A stretch of DNA of 64,000 nt from Embiotoca jacksoni (lineage: Eukaryota; Chordata; Actinopteri; Embiotocidae): positions 16,398,001 through 16,462,000 of the forward strand of contig JAKOON010000006.1 in NCBI GenBank assembly GCA_022577435.1, read 5' to 3'. Position numbers and translations under genes: made by a program. Within the stretch, counting starts at the first letter, position 1, and the number at the start of each line of letters is the position of its first letter. The notes under the pieces were generated by a model that saw nothing but the letters and a program-made list of their open reading frames with translations, made no database searches and had not been told where the DNA came from. This document shows, in pieces, positions 46,434 through 58,937 of the stretch.

Positions 46434-47537
46434 TTAGACATTTGTTGATTTACAATCAGTACAGCCCCCGTCTTCATCGTTTTGTATCCGTCTGCATTTG
46501 GAGCACCTTGACAGCACACTGAAGGGCCAGTAACACTTAAACACAGACAAAAAGGCCGTCCTGTAGTTGTTGTTCATCCACCCGTACAGGATTGGATTGA
46601 CAAACGTCGAGCACATGGCCACAATGTGGAATACAGTGAAAAGCAGCTTGAAGTCCTTCATATACAGCACAGTGCTGTCGATGTCAACAGCCAGCTGGAA
46701 GGCGTGGAAAGGCAACCAGCTGACAGCAAAGACCACCACCATGGTCAGCAGCATCTTGGTGGTCTTCTTCCTGCGCTGCTGCCGGTCGTTTCGACCGTGA
46801 GTCATGTGATTCTTCAGTTTATTCCAGATGCGGATGTAAGCCACAGAGCTGATGGTCAATGGTAAGCTGTATTGAAGCAGAAGCATTGATATACTGTAGA
46901 TGCTTCCATTCAGGTTGCTCTCTGGCCACTTCTCTGTACACACCTGTATAGACTCATCCGGTGAGAGATCGAACGTCCCGTATTCCCTGAAAATGGCGAG
47001 TGGGCTGGCCAGCATGGCGCTGACGGCCCACGTGATGGCAATGATCCAAGCACACATGTCTTTGGACATCTTGGTCTCCATGTGGTAGATGATGCTCCTG
47101 TGGCGGTCCAGAGCGATGATATTCAAGGTGATGGTGGACACGTGCACGGCCATGCCTTGAGCACAGGGCAGCATGAAGCATAGCACCTGACCGAACATCC
47201 ACTCGCCATAGAGGGTGTAGACGAGGGTGAAAGGCAAACACAGCGTGTTCACCAACAGGTCGGCAACAGCCAGATTCACAATAAAGAAGTTGGTCACAGT
47301 CCGCAGATTTTTAAACTTGTAGACGACGTATATCACTAAAGAGTTTCCAATGACTCCGAACAAGATGATGGTGCTGTAAGCAAGGATGAGAATAACTTGA
47401 ACTCCAATCAGCTTTGTGCTGTCATCCAGTTTCAAAAAGTTCTCATCATTGATTGCAGCTGAGCAGCAGTTTGACGATTTACCTTCCAGTTGAGAATCTT
47501 CCAGTTGAGTCAGGTTTAGTTGATCTGCTGTATCCAT
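46434..47537 (-). CDS. npy2r: Neuropeptide Y receptor, Y2 group (class A GPCR)
   Basis: Gi-coupled receptor for neuropeptide Y/peptide YY at the plasma membrane. The intronless frame gives 367 aa from the ATG at 47537. An upstream in-frame codon at 47615 is rejected because a splice acceptor (TTTCCCAG) lies between, and the chosen ATG has a good context (TTCACCATGG). Seven hydrophobic segments; N-glycosylation site at N8; DRH at 144-146 in place of DRY, as in Y2 receptors; Cys120-Cys200 disulfide pair; TM6 SWLPFHAFQLAVDID; NPILY at 314-318; Cys-rich tail ending STNV. TM6-TM7 is close to human Y2. Teleosts carry more than one Y2-like gene (npy2r, npy2rl), so the exact paralogue is open. It lies opposite to pdlim3. 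Confidence 0.9.
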   Translation of the reverse strand: MDTADQLNLTQLEDSQLEGKSSNCCSAAINDENFLKLDDSTKLIGVQVILILAYSTIILFGVIGNSLVIYVVYKFKNLRTVTNFFIVNLAVADLLVNTLCLPFTLVYTLYGEWMFGQVLCFMLPCAQGMAVHVSTITLNIIALDRHRSIIYHMETKMSKDMCAWIIAITWAVSAMLASPLAIFREYGTFDLSPDESIQVCTEKWPESNLNGSIYSISMLLLQYSLPLTISSVAYIRIWNKLKNHMTHGRNDRQQRRKKTTKMLLTMVVVFAVSWLPFHAFQLAVDIDSTVLYMKDFKLLFTVFHIVAMCSTFVNPILYGWMNNNYRTAFLSVFKCYWPFSVLSRCSKCRRIQNDEDGGCTDCKSTNV

Positions 47538-47561
47538 GGTGAACAGTCCCCATAAGTCAAT
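47538..47561 (-). other. npy2r: npy2r 5' UTR part of the coding exon
   Basis: On the minus strand an acceptor GTTTCCCAG ends at 47562, leaving 24 untranslated bases before the ATG. An intron in the 5' UTR is a known feature of Y2 receptor genes. Confidence 0.65.
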
Positions 47562-48460
47562 CTGGGAAACAAATATGGAGATCAGTGTGAGAAATGGACA
47601 TGCATACACACACAATTCTCTGAGGCTTTACTTTCTGTTTTTGCATCTGAAACCTGGCAAAAAGTTTATTAGATTGCATGTTACAGTTATTTTCCAGTTA
47701 TGATTGCACTGGTGCCTAATGTTTAACTAGTATTACAAAGGAAGATTACCTGGGATTCATCAGACAAAAGCTCTATAAAAGCTCTATAGGATGAGATGGA
47801 TGCAATGAAAATATTAAACAGTTGTTTTAACCCTCAAAGGTCCACCATGAACTAAAATGTACATCTTAAATATCATACAGCGCATTTGTAGTCAGTAATT
47901 TATACTGTCAGTAACTCCAAACTCCTCAAAGTGTCACCAGAAGACAAATGAAGCATTGATGCTCTGCTTTCCAACTCTTAGATAACCACTGTGTGTGTTT
48001 GTAGATATTAACTTCTACCATCCAAAAGCACAATACACCTTTTGGGAGGTGGATTCTCTTTTAAAGGCTCCTGCAATATCACACTAAATGCACAAACCAC
48101 AGCCACTGTATGCTCCTTGAATAATAAATTCTGCAATGATCTGCAATGAAATGTTAACATTTGATAATTATAACAAATCGTTTATCTTTCAACAGAGCAA
48201 ACCTGAATCTGTGACTGATTCCGTACTCGGCTGCTGGACTTTAAAAGTCTTCTATTTGCATTGTTGAATTAGTCTTCACACTGACTGTGGGTCTGTCTCA
48301 GCCTAATTGCTTTGTATTACAAGTATTCACTGCGCCGAAAAAAAACAAACATTTTAGAAGTTAAAATGCACCAGTTCTTGACTTCTGTGACGATTTGTGA
48401 TGATTATCTATAAAGAAAAAGACATCATATGTAAAAGCACGCAGACCAACATCCACTCAC

Positions 48461-48690
48461 CTCAATCTGCACAGTTGGATTTTTGAATTCCTCTCATTGC
48501 TCTTGCCTCCGGTAAAGTTTTGACGTGCTTCTTCTCGTTCCCAACGAACAAACTAATTAAACCAACGAAACATAACCGGCATAACCTCCTTCTTCCAAGG
48601 CGAAACAAAGTGCGCACAGCGGCAAAGCGCGCAATATTTACCAGTGCGCACTGCAGTCCGTTTGGCACTGGGCTGCGTTAACCTGAGACC
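48461..48690 (-). other. npy2r: npy2r non-coding exon 1 and proximal promoter (approximate)
   Basis: On the minus strand a strong donor GAG/GTGAGT lies at 48461/48460, preceded by a GC-richer block (about 48590-48670) that stands out from the AT-rich surroundings. This fits a non-coding first exon about 0.9 kb upstream of the coding exon. The start site and 5' edge are not resolved. Confidence 0.5.
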
Positions 48691-48699
48691 GTGAGAGAC

Positions 48700-51600
48700 C
48701 GAAATATGAGGCGGGTTAAATCACAGAGGAAATGCGCCTTCCACCAAGTAGTGTGATTTTACGTTATGTCTTCTTCTGACCGAGTGTAGAGTGGGAAATG
48801 TGTGCCAACACTGGGAAAAGGCAAAGCACAGAGGGATAAAGCAAAGTGTATTTTTCGACATTTGCTTTCAAATCCCATTGAAAGGCGCACAGTGAGAGAA
48901 TATGATAATTTAAAGTCCAATTACGACGTGTTTGAAGACAAATAACTCATCAAAAACTGTTAAAACGTATTATCAATAGTCAAGAGCTCAACTCTGAGAG
49001 TACCTCCGCAGACCAGTCCCTCAATTAAGAAAATACAATTTATCTGGTTTACAGACAATATTCTGCAAAGGACAGACATTTGTCTACTACAAAACTGAAG
49101 AAAAAAAAAAAAAAAAAAAAAAAAACTTCCTCCAATTAAACTTCCTAACACATAACTCAAAAATACAAATTAGGTATGAAGATTGTGTCATCCACTTAAT
49201 GTTCTCCTTGCAGCAGTGAGACAGAAGTGACACACTGAACAAAATATCACCACCCATGTGTTGAGTATTTATGCACACTTATGTGCAGACTGATTCCGTA
49301 CTGGAGCCAGTGCAGTCTGGCAGTCTGGCTCCCACATATAAACAGGCAATTACGTATTCACATTGAAGTGTGTGTTCAACTCACCTATAATGCACGTTGA
49401 GGTTGTTTTTTGCATGGTGAAATAAAAGGCATCATCATGCAAGATATTTACACTTTGCTTTATCCCTCTGTGCTTTGCCTTTTATCCACCTCCAGAATTG
49501 AATAGGAGGCACAGTGATTCTCAAAAGCACATTCACGTCTTCCATCATCAATTATTTACAGCATTCTTGTCAGTCAAGACAAAAACATCGTTTTGCCCAG
49601 GTAATATGAATGAGGCAGGAAACGAAAGCTACACTGACTCCACAACCCACAAATTGCATCATCACTATAGACCTCACTTTGTGCAGTGACCCTCACATTT
49701 TAATGAGTGGGACTTTACAATTTAAAGTACAGCATAATGTAACTAGTTCATTTTAAATTATTAAGCCTCTGGCTTGTCATTGTAATGATTTGATTACCAC
49801 TGTTATAAACTAAGAAACCATCTGGCCCCTAGAAATAGAGTCAAGCAGCCTCCTTGGCAAACAACCACTTTGCCCATTTGTGTAGCGACACAGATGGTGA
49901 AGTAATGAGACAACTCAGGAAACCTGAATAAATGGGTATGTTTCCCCCCATGATTTTAGGAGGTGGAGCAGAGTGTTAGGATGACCTTACACTAACAAGT
50001 CAGCATGGAAAGACTATAAACAAACAAACAAATAAGCAAGGCCAAGGCTAAACAAATACATTATCCATGCCAAAGTACTTACCTAAATAATGTATTTAAA
50101 TACAATAAAATTAAAGTTGACACCTTTTTATTTGTTGTTCCCCTAAAACTGTTTGTGTGTAGTGAGGGCATGAACCTTTTTGGCATCTGAAGGAGAACAT
50201 TACAGAAAAAAAAAATGCTCTAACAGGACAGAGGTTCTCATACTTGCTTAAAGTGATCATTTTTGGCCACTTGTGGACAGCAAAAACAAACTGACACAAA
50301 ACTGACATATGGTATTATCACTTATTAAGTTGGTAAAATTTGCTAGCAAACAGTTGGCTTATTTATACAACCAGCAGATAAAGACTGACAGAGCATTCAT
50401 TTGAAAGTCTAGCAACCTGATGAATGTAAATCCATTATTCAGTCTCTTTTTAGTGCTGCTATAAGCCTGCTAAACTCTTGAGCTGCTAAATGTTTCACTG
50501 TGTTTACAAACTAACTGTTTTCTAACTTTGTCTGTGTACTATTCAGTGCTGGACAGATAATGTACAGTGTGCACAATCGTTTTTGACGGCAAAAGAGGTT
50601 GCGAGAGTGGTGACAGTAAAACACTTACCACTATAAATGTGGGCGTCATCTGCATAATGTGAATGTGTAATCTTTTCAGAGAGGCATTATTTGGCATTGA
50701 CTTTAATGTTATCAGCCCATTAAATTGCTGTTAGGCTATTAGTTAGTCACTTACATAATTATGCTTCAAACTTCCCTTACTATGCGACTTCTAGGAGGAA
50801 GTGTTTAGGTATATAGAGTAAGAAAGTCCATGTAGGGAGGAGGTCTGGGTAGTTAGATGTATGAAACACAAGAGTTTCTTCACCCAAGGGACCACAGTTA
50901 GTGTCCCATGTGAAAACACAAGATAAAATTGACCTTTTTGAAGTTACATACTTAAGTTAACTTGCTTAATGTTTTTTATCTCACGTGATGTATGTGATGT
51001 AACTTATTTAATTAACATACTTATTTCAACCGAAACCACAATCTTTTCTTAAACCTAACCCAACTGCAAGCCTGTCACAAGGTTAATCACAGGTTTATTG
51101 TTGTTACCATGACAACCAAGGTTGGGTATGCTTGACGTCGGTACTGTCTCAAACACAGTATCTCATTGCCTACTGAGCCAGCTAAAAAGTGGAAAAGGCC
51201 CCCTAGCCATACCTAAGATCACGATAACAACTATGGGCAATTTTGTGCTGATAGCATTCACAACAGTTGTATTTTGCAATTTTTTTGGTTACCCTTTGTT
51301 TTTGTTTGATTCTGATGCAATAAAAAATGTGAGATATCTTCTATTCTATTTTATTCTTATGTCAAGGCAACCTCCTTGGGTTACTTCAATTTATATCTGT
51401 ATCTCTAGCGACATCAGAGTTTTTTTTTGAATCTAAATTAGATAAACAGGATTCAACCTCAGTCATGGGTGCCATACATTTGAGTCCAAATAACAATAAA
51501 CACAGAACCAAGGCTTCTAGTGTGTGCATAAAGTCAATTTATACTAGTGTTACAACACTGCTCTCTTACAGCTGGGATTAATATTCCTTCTGCCTGCTGA

Positions 51601-52595
51601 TAGACTACTCCCATGCATCAGTATTCAGCATAATTACTATGGCTGCTGCTGTGCAAAAAAAATGAAACTGTAAAAAACACACAACACGGTCTCTGTGCCA
51701 AACCTCGCAGTTGCCATCACACCAGTTCAACTACCTGTAACAATCTCCAACAATGAAAAATACGAACAAACTACCAAACAATAAGCGACTGATTTTCCAT
51801 TTTTGTCTTGAGAACAGGAAGATTTGCAATGAACAAAAATTGTGCTCATCAAACTCAAGCTTGAAAATGTTGGTTTAGTTTTGTACTGGGCTTGAAATGC
51901 ATGTTATGTGACCCAGAAGCCATAACATTGTTGAAATATGATGCTAATTTGGTCTAATACGCAAAAACAAGGTAGGTGTTCCATAGTCAATATGTCATTT
52001 ATTTTCCATAATGTAACTTCAAGTTACACCATTTTGGTATCATTACAGGTGAATAGTTTTGTTTGTCTAATTTCAGTAGAATCTGGGAAAGAAAAACTCT
52101 GGAAATGTTTAATTGAGTCATTGTAATGTGACAAAAGAGGGTTTTATTTTTTTGACAGACAAATCTTTGGTGGCATTTAATTAAAGAAAATAAAAGAAGT
52201 TATTCTGAACGACAAGTAAGTATGCAAATTTAACATTTGGGTAATTGTTGGACTTAATTTGCATGTAAATATCGGTGTCATGTGCATATGTGTATGTAAA
52301 CGCAGATGCTCTTAAAGATTTTGCCCAAATGTAGGAAAGAAATAGAAAATAGCAAGAACCTACACTAAACCCTGTGATGTGCCAAAGATTGTGTTAAAGA
52401 GTGGGTTATCTGGCAAAAAGGACTTAAGGACTTGACTGGTGTATAGCACCTTCTACATCCAACTGCCCCATCAAGGTGGAGTCCATGTGGTCAAAGTTTA
52501 AATTTCGGGCAATATAGTTGAGTTTAGATTTCAGTTCTGAAAGCAGCTTATTTAAAGGCAACACACCCCATAAATGTGCATGCACCCATTGTTTT
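48700..52595. other. Gene-free stretch between npy2r and lrat genes, part 1
   Basis: AT-rich, with a poly-A run (49101-49125) and no supported coding. Confidence 0.6.
49101..49125. repeat. Poly-A tract
   Basis: Twenty-five consecutive A. Confidence 0.95.
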
Positions 52596-53165
52596 ATACA
52601 ACCCCGTTTCTCAAAAAGTTGGGATGCTGTGTAAAATGTAAATAAAAACAGAAATTAGATGATTTGCAAATCATGTAAACCCATATTTAATTATAAAACA
52701 AAGACAACATATACAATCGAAACTAAGACATTTTTTGTTTTATTGAAAAATATATGCTAATTTTGAATTTGATCCCTGCAACATGTTTAAAAAAAAGTTG
52801 GGACTGGGGCAACAAAAGGCTGGGAAAACTTGATTGAACATCTCAACTAATTAGGTTAACTAGTAAGAGATCAGTATCATGACTGGATATAAAAAGAGCT
52901 TCCCAGAGAGCCAGAGTCTTTCAGCAGTGAATATAGGGAGGAGTTCACCGCTCTGTGAAGGACTGCATGAGAAAATAATGCAACAATTTAAGAATGATGT
53001 TCCTTAACGTGAAATTGCAAAGGGACAAGGCCGAAAACCAATTTTGGATGGCAATGATCTTCAGCCCCTTAGGTGACACTGCATTAAAAACAGACACAAT
53101 TTTGCATTTGGAAATCACAGCATGGGTTTAGGAAAGCTTTCAACTGGTAGAAATAGTTGGAACCA
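52596..53165 (+). mobile_element. Decayed, internally deleted Tc1/mariner-type element
   Basis: It begins acaaccccgtttctcaaaaa with gttgggatgctgtgtaaaat, then a leader with ttgaatttgatccctgcaac and a ctggatataaaaagagcttc promoter-like block. Fragments of a transposase N-terminus follow (gaggagttcaccgctctgtg; aggtgacactgcattaaaaa). This is the layout of a widespread fish Tc1-type element. About 90 bases seem missing near 53025, where gaaattgcaaagg runs directly into gacaaggccgaaaacc. The 3' part is absent and no intact frame remains. Confidence 0.7.
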
Positions 53166-55950
53166 TTTCACATATTTGGACTGTAATTTCCCTCAAGGCT
53201 GTGGCTAGGACAATATAATGAGATAGAGGCTATATGATCGTACAGTCTCAACTATAAAATGATCAAATATCAAACAATATTAAAAAAAAAACATCACCAT
53301 AAAGAATTCAGCTCTACCTGGAAACTGCCTTCTTGTGCTCTCAGTATAGATCAATCCCTCTTTTTTCTCACAGAAACAGAAAACTGGATTTTCATAGCAG
53401 CCATGTGATATACTTTATGTTTTAGGGTATTTATCGGTAGCTAAATAAGGGAGAAGTTTGACATCGTCTGGGAATATAGAAATGAAAATCAGATTTCCCA
53501 CGGTGAATCCAACCTGAAGTGGCAAAACCCAGTTACTCTTCAATCTCAGCAGGGACTGTGCACCTGCACTCCATTTAATACAACTTATGGGATTGAGGCC
53601 ATTACATTAGTCTCTCGTAAATCAATACATAGTGCTTCTCTGCAGGATTAGTGCCAAAGTGTAATGTTAAAGCAATTATCCTTCTTTAACATTTCTTTGA
53701 CCTGTATTATACAAGTTAAAGACACAGGTATATGGGCTATATAGTTTGACTCGAGGGACTTTTTACTAAGAAAATAGTTTGATGGCAAACATCCTGACAT
53801 CATTTTGATTTGTATGATACTTCCACATCATTGTATATGTTGTGAGAGGCCCATACTCAACCTTGGAAAGAGTATTACATGAAATAACCTTGACTTAACT
53901 TGCTTGTGATGGAGGTTGCTCAGTTTTGCGTATGGAGCTCTGGCCATGTGAGAACAGATGGTCTCTGTACATTGTCTTTGCTGTCAGATGTGATCTCCCT
54001 ATGGTCTGACTCCTAGTTGAACATTTTGAGTCTTACGCAACTAAAACTAGTATGTTTTTTTCTCATCATTTTATAATTAATCTAAAAATGCACCTTTACC
54101 TGATGTGATTGATTTAATAATATTTTTTGGTTTTTTTTAGGTCTAACTGTATATTTTTGTACGAATGATTATTGGTGTAATACCTGCACCTAGTTCCCTC
54201 ATCACCTCCACATTACATATGTATATGCACATTAGTCATTGCTTCATATTTTCTGTTGTGCCTTTTAGCCCTCTTTTTCCTGGCTCTGTTTTGCTCTTTG
54301 GCGTGCTTTTACATGCTCCTGTCTGTTTTGTCCCTGTGGACTTGGATGCCTATTCTGACTGTCTTATCTTCTACCCTAGTTTGCTGTTACTTGTTTTGCC
54401 TCTGCATGATGCAGAGACACAAACTATTTTTCAAAGAAAAAGTTTTACCAGGTCATAAAACCTTTCTGAGAATTTCCTCAAACTTACATCTTGATTCATC
54501 AAAGAAATTCTAGAATAACAAGGAATCCAGAAATTCAGCAACTCAGTTTAGTTCAGTTTGAAGTCCTCACATAAATCAAAGACAGACTCTTTTTAAAAAA
54601 TGTTATCACTTTCTCATTATTCTCCCATACATCTTGTAGAGTCATCCAGTGGCCGTACTTTTGTATTTGTCCTCTGCGAGTTCATTTGCTTCTTGTTTAG
54701 GTGTTGGCAGTCATCCTGTGTCGACTAAAGGAGCGATTGTGTGCTGAAGGTTACAGCTTGGTGGGGGAGCTGTTTGTGTGTTTGTAACCCAGTTTTAGTT
54801 TTATTATGCAGAAGCATCGTCATTGTTGTTAGAATGAAATAACCATCTGAATAAGCCTTGGACCTTTTCTTGTTTTTCATATTAGTTCAGTTTGAGGTTC
54901 ATTACATCCCCTTATGTGCTTACATAAATTGAAGACAAATCTGATTTGTTACTTATAATATTCCTTGCTCACCTCTAATTGAGTCATGACCCATTTTATG
55001 TTCCCTTTGACCATAAATAGGATTTATAATTTAAAACTTGAAATAATCCTTGTTAATCACCACCATCTTTTGTATTTATTTCATCAATTCGATTACGTTT
55101 TTTTGCTTTGTCTTGCCAAAAGGGTTAGGAACACTGTGCACTGCATAATGCTATTGTTGTTGGTTATGCAATGTTAGAAAGTAGACCACGTGATGAGCCA
55201 AACATTTGGCTCTTACCAGAAGTGTTAAAGGTGTATTCAATGGACCATCCAATTACGTATTTGAAATGCTGTTTTTATCTGGTCTATACGAGGATGATTC
55301 AAAAACAATAAGGAAGGCAGCAGGAAGCAGGTAGAAATACAAGTTTAATATACTGGCAAAAATGAACATGACAACTAACGCTGCTACATGACAAAAGAAG
55401 AAACGTATTGCACTTTGTCCAAGCCAACATTTAAGGTACAGCAGGATGTGAGTGTGCTATTACACTGACTACTTTTATTCAGTGGTTTTAAAGGTGATAA
55501 AATATGCATTGTAACACGAGTTCTGGCCACATATTGTGTGTACAGTACCATCACACTATAGTATAAGTATATCCTATCTCAGTCTTTGCTTTTTAACATC
55601 TGTGTTGAGCTTCATCTGAGCCTTTACAGTTTTGCGACTGTGCTGTGACAAAATCCATTTATTACCTATGAACTGCTCCTACTTAATGAGATTAAAGTTG
55701 AATATAAGAGCCAGTGAACGTTAACAATGAATAGCAGACAAAATTAGACATCTAACAGAAAAAAGTTTCATAGCACCGCCATCATTTGGAGCAGATTTAT
55801 ATCCTATCAAGGCAAAAATAAAACACAAGCAGTTATTTTACACAAAAATAATCACAACTATCTAAACAACCTAAACAGTAAACACTGACATTGTTTATCA
55901 TAGTGAAGAGCTTTGTTTCTCAATGCCTTCAGTCTCACAGTGAAGCCACA
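53166..55950. other. Gene-free stretch, part 2
   Basis: AT-rich, short unsupported frames only. Nothing recognised. Confidence 0.6.
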
Positions 55951-55954
55951 GGAC

Positions 55955-55960
55955 TTTATT
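55955..55960 (-). terminator. Poly(A) signal of the downstream lrat gene
   Basis: AATAAA on the minus strand, 50 bases past the stop at 56010. Confidence 0.5.
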
Positions 55961-56009
55961 GTAGCGTTCCACCAGAGTCTTTTCTCATGACTCGTCTCAC
56001 CAGAGGTCG

Positions 56010-56165
56010 TTAGGCCGCCATCCAGATGGTGAATGAGATGAGCACAGTCGGTAAAACTGTCAGCGGTGTGACACAACCTAAAAACAGCGCGATGCATACT
56101 CCACACAGCGCAGTCAGATAGGCGCTCATTCTGCTGAACACAATCTTCCGCACTATCGTGCAAAA
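56010..56165 (-). CDS. lrat: lrat copy 2, exon 2: C-terminal membrane anchor
   Basis: Acceptor TTTCTTTCTGTAG on the minus strand. It encodes FCTIVRKIVFSRMSAYLTAL, a hydrophobic helix, and FTIWMAA then TAA. It matches the end of human LRAT (IPFFLWMAG). Confidence 0.93.
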   Translation of the reverse strand, partial: FCTIVRKIVFSRMSAYLTALCGVCIALFLGCVTPLTVLPTVLISFTIWMAA

Positions 56166-57718
56166 CTACAGAAAGAAACAGAATTAGAAAGTGAGACAGT
56201 GGAAAGTAAAGGATGAATTTGTAAAGCAGCAGAAGTCTGTGGTGAAAGGAAAAAAATCTTGATGACAGTAATTTGGGCATAAAGTAACACTAGATGGAGC
56301 TGCTCACCTCATGAATAGGTGAAGTTCATTTTCAGTTCAGTGGACTGAAGCAAACAGGTCTCTGCTGTGGAAACACCCTCATACGACCAAATGTCAATAA
56401 GTTTGAATTTAACTATTAAAGTAGTCACTTAATGGGAAATAAGACTGCTGAGTCACAAATTCTGATAGATTAATGCTACTTTAGTCAGTATTGCAGCTTT
56501 GCAAATGCTGCACGTGCAGTGAACCTTAAACCTTCGGGCTTTTGCACATGACCTTTGCCATGCATCAGTCAGCAAGATGCAAAGGCAGAAAAAGAAATCT
56601 GATTTTGTATTTTTTTTAAAAATCATAAAATAATAATCACAAATTTTTTTTTTTTTTAAAGCTGCTGAAAAGTGACATAAACATTAGTTTGTTTAAAGTA
56701 CATTTCATAACTTTCTCTGATGTATTTAGCATTAGAAAGTCTGCAAAACACACCATCTACACTAATTCATTACAATGTGGAGCAGTTTTGTAGGATAAGT
56801 TCACATTTTTCCTGTCTAAAACAATACTTGCACGCTAATGTGTACATTTAAGTAGTTCTTGGTCGTTATAATGGTCTCTCCTGTCCACACCGGCTGTAAA
56901 GATATTTGTTCCTAATGTTCAATGATGTAGCCAAAAACTAGATCCACAGCCATGCTTCTGTGCAAAAATGCTTTTTAAAGTTTAATTAAAGCGAATGTGA
57001 GCCTTCAGCAATCTGATTATGTCAAATAAATTGTCTTACTAAAAAAAGTTTCAGTAGTTTTGGTTCAATATATTCCCTCTTTCTGAGGCAGGGCATTAAG
57101 ACATGATATTTTTATTGCCATTATGGACAAGAGGATCAATTGCACTGACTGAAAACTGTTTCTATGCCCATACTGGTCAGTCAGTGTCATTGTAAGACAG
57201 CACTGAGTGCATGAGGAGGTCTGTCACTCTACCTGGTATGTCTGGTAGCTGATGGCCATCCCATATCTGCAGTACATCACGTAGTGTTCACAGTTGTACC
57301 ACAGTAAGCTGTAGGTGACTGATCCCAGCCGTTTCTCAGCCCTCCGTCCCACCTCGTCCCCATCCAAGGGAGGCTGGTTGCACACTTTATCCATGTGGTT
57401 GATCAGAATCTCTGAGCCGAAAGCAAAGTCCACCAAAGAGTCCACTCTTACACTCGCCACCTTGGTGATGACCCCCAGAAGCAAGCGATTGTTTGTCACC
57501 ATCTTGGCGATTGCAGATTTATTGTTGGAAATCAAAGGCAGGATGTCCGGGATGAGATGAGCCACACGGTTGTCACCCAGGTAAATTCCAAAATGTGTGA
57601 ATAACGTCCTGGGCACTTCTAACAGGTCGCCACGCTTATACAGAGACAGATCATACTTGGAGTCCTCTTCCTTTTCGGAAGCCACGAAGAAAAAGTTGAT
57701 GAGTTGGTAGAGAAACAT
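56010..57718 (-). CDS. lrat: Lecithin retinol acyltransferase, tandem copy 2 (two exons)
   Basis: Transfers the sn-1 acyl chain of phosphatidylcholine to retinol, making retinyl esters at the ER membrane. Exon 1 (57718-57233) starts at the ATG with context ATCATG; upstream in-frame codons are not ATG. Exon 2 (56165-56010) joins in phase 0 to give 213 aa, slightly shorter than human LRAT (230). NlpC/P60-type core: GDLLEVPRTLFTHFGIYLGD with His42, RVAH with His54 and YNCEHYV with nucleophile Cys143, all intact. A hydrophobic N-terminal helix and a C-terminal membrane anchor (VCIALFLGCVTPLTVLPTVL) are present. Odd: Tyr replaces the usual Asn just before NCEH. It lies 1.1 kb downstream of its tandem partner. 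Zebrafish lratb.1/lratb.2 are a comparable pair. Confidence 0.92.
57233..57718 (-). CDS. lrat: lrat copy 2, exon 1
   Basis: Encodes 162 codons with the complete catalytic core, ending RYGMAISYQTYQ at the donor CAG/GTAGAG. The exon end matches that of the other copy. Confidence 0.93.
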
Positions 57719-57754
57719 GATGAAAGTTTGTAGCAAACAGCTTGGCCCTGCATG

Positions 57755-57764
57755 TTTTATTTAT
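57755..57764 (-). promoter_or_regulatory. TATA-like box upstream of lrat copy 2
   Basis: ATAAATAAAA on the minus strand, 37 bases before the ATG. Spacing would allow a very short 5' UTR. Position only, no other support. Confidence 0.35.
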
Positions 57765-57779
57765 GTTGGAAATAGGAGG

Positions 57780-58784
57780 AGTTTTTAGGGATTTAGTATT
57801 GGCCAATGTTTCAGTGTGATTTTGACGGGGGAAAAAAATTAGCTTTCTGTAATCGCTTTGCTGTGTGGTTGGGTTTTGAAACTCTGGCCTTGTTTTTGAT
57901 GAATTAAGGTCAAGGGTTCTAATTACCGAGGATGACTTGGCAGCAAGTAAAATCCTCATTTAAAAGGTCACGGATATTAAGCCATCATACTGATTTAAAC
58001 AGCCTTTTGTTGTTTGTGGACTAAATCGGGCAACATCTGAATATGTGTATCATCGTTATTAAGCACTTTCTTGAAATAAATTCATATCAAACAAATACCG
58101 AATTGTAATTACATGTGAACTATAATATAGAATTATCTAAATTATCTCAATATTTGGTCATATTTATGTATTTTAGTCCAATTTAAAAGAAAACTTGATG
58201 TGATTGTTTGACGTTTTGCTGCTCTTAAAAAAAATGTTTTTGTTGTGTATCTATACTGCACCTACATAAACAAGCTGTAATACTGTTTTAGATGCTTTCA
58301 CACATAACCGTTTTCACAGCTAACATTATTATTAATCAGCATTTAGAGCTTTGCCTCCACTGCCATGTGGATGTATATGGAGATGTATGAAGACTCAGAC
58401 TCACACAAGGCACACAAGTAAAAATAGATTGTTTATTACAACAGCTGTCAAATTCACAGCTTTATATTACCTACTATAAAATAACCTCTATATGTAAATA
58501 TATAGAACAAGATACCATTTTAGTCCACTGTTTTACTCACGTTTGTGGTGACAAAAATGTTAGCAAATCGCTGTATTCTGATACCATAGATTACCCTAAA
58601 CTTTTATGAGAGAACTATAAGGAACAACAAATGCAGATCATAATATGAAACGTTCAATATTGTCTGCAGAGTCAAATTCATTAGGGTTGTAAAGCATCAG
58701 GCATTGCGTGACGAGAGTGCACCATTGTGAAGTTTTCAGTCTTCTCTGCAAAGTAAAAGTTCAGTTTCTTTTCCTGGAGCATCT
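57780..58784. other. Spacer between the two lrat genes
   Basis: AT-rich 1.0 kb, including the 3' UTR of the upstream copy (AATAAA on the minus strand at 58432-58437) and the promoter side of the downstream copy. No coding. Confidence 0.6.
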
Positions 58785-58937
58785 TTAACCAGCCATCCAG
58801 AGAGTGAAGGGAATAATAATTGTGGGTAATGTAGTCGAAGGGGCCATGCCAAAGCAGAAAATGGTGATAATTCCAACCAGCCCTGAAATGATGATGCTGC
58901 GCTGGTCTCTGATGACAAACTTCAGGCACTCGCAGAA
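58785..58937 (-). CDS. lrat: lrat copy 1, exon 2: C-terminal membrane anchor
   Basis: Acceptor TTTTCTTGCAG on the minus strand. It encodes FCECLKFVIRDQRSIIISGL then a hydrophobic helix and FTLWMAG with TAA at 58785-58787. Confidence 0.95.
   Translation of the reverse strand, partial: FCECLKFVIRDQRSIIISGLVGIITIFCFGMAPSTTLPTIIIPFTLWMAG

Noticed and set aside
47538..47615. Upstream in-frame start for the Y2-type receptor
   Set aside because: A splice acceptor lies between it and the Kozak-like ATG at 47537, so the upstream part is intron.
54165..54513. Hydrophobic open frames of 85-97 codons
   Set aside because: Composition follows T-rich DNA, two overlapping frames are equally open, and there is no supporting context.
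57719..57736. Upstream start of lrat copy 2 at 57736
   Set aside because: The codon there is TTG; the first ATG, at 57718, has an A at -3 and a matching hydrophobic N-terminus.
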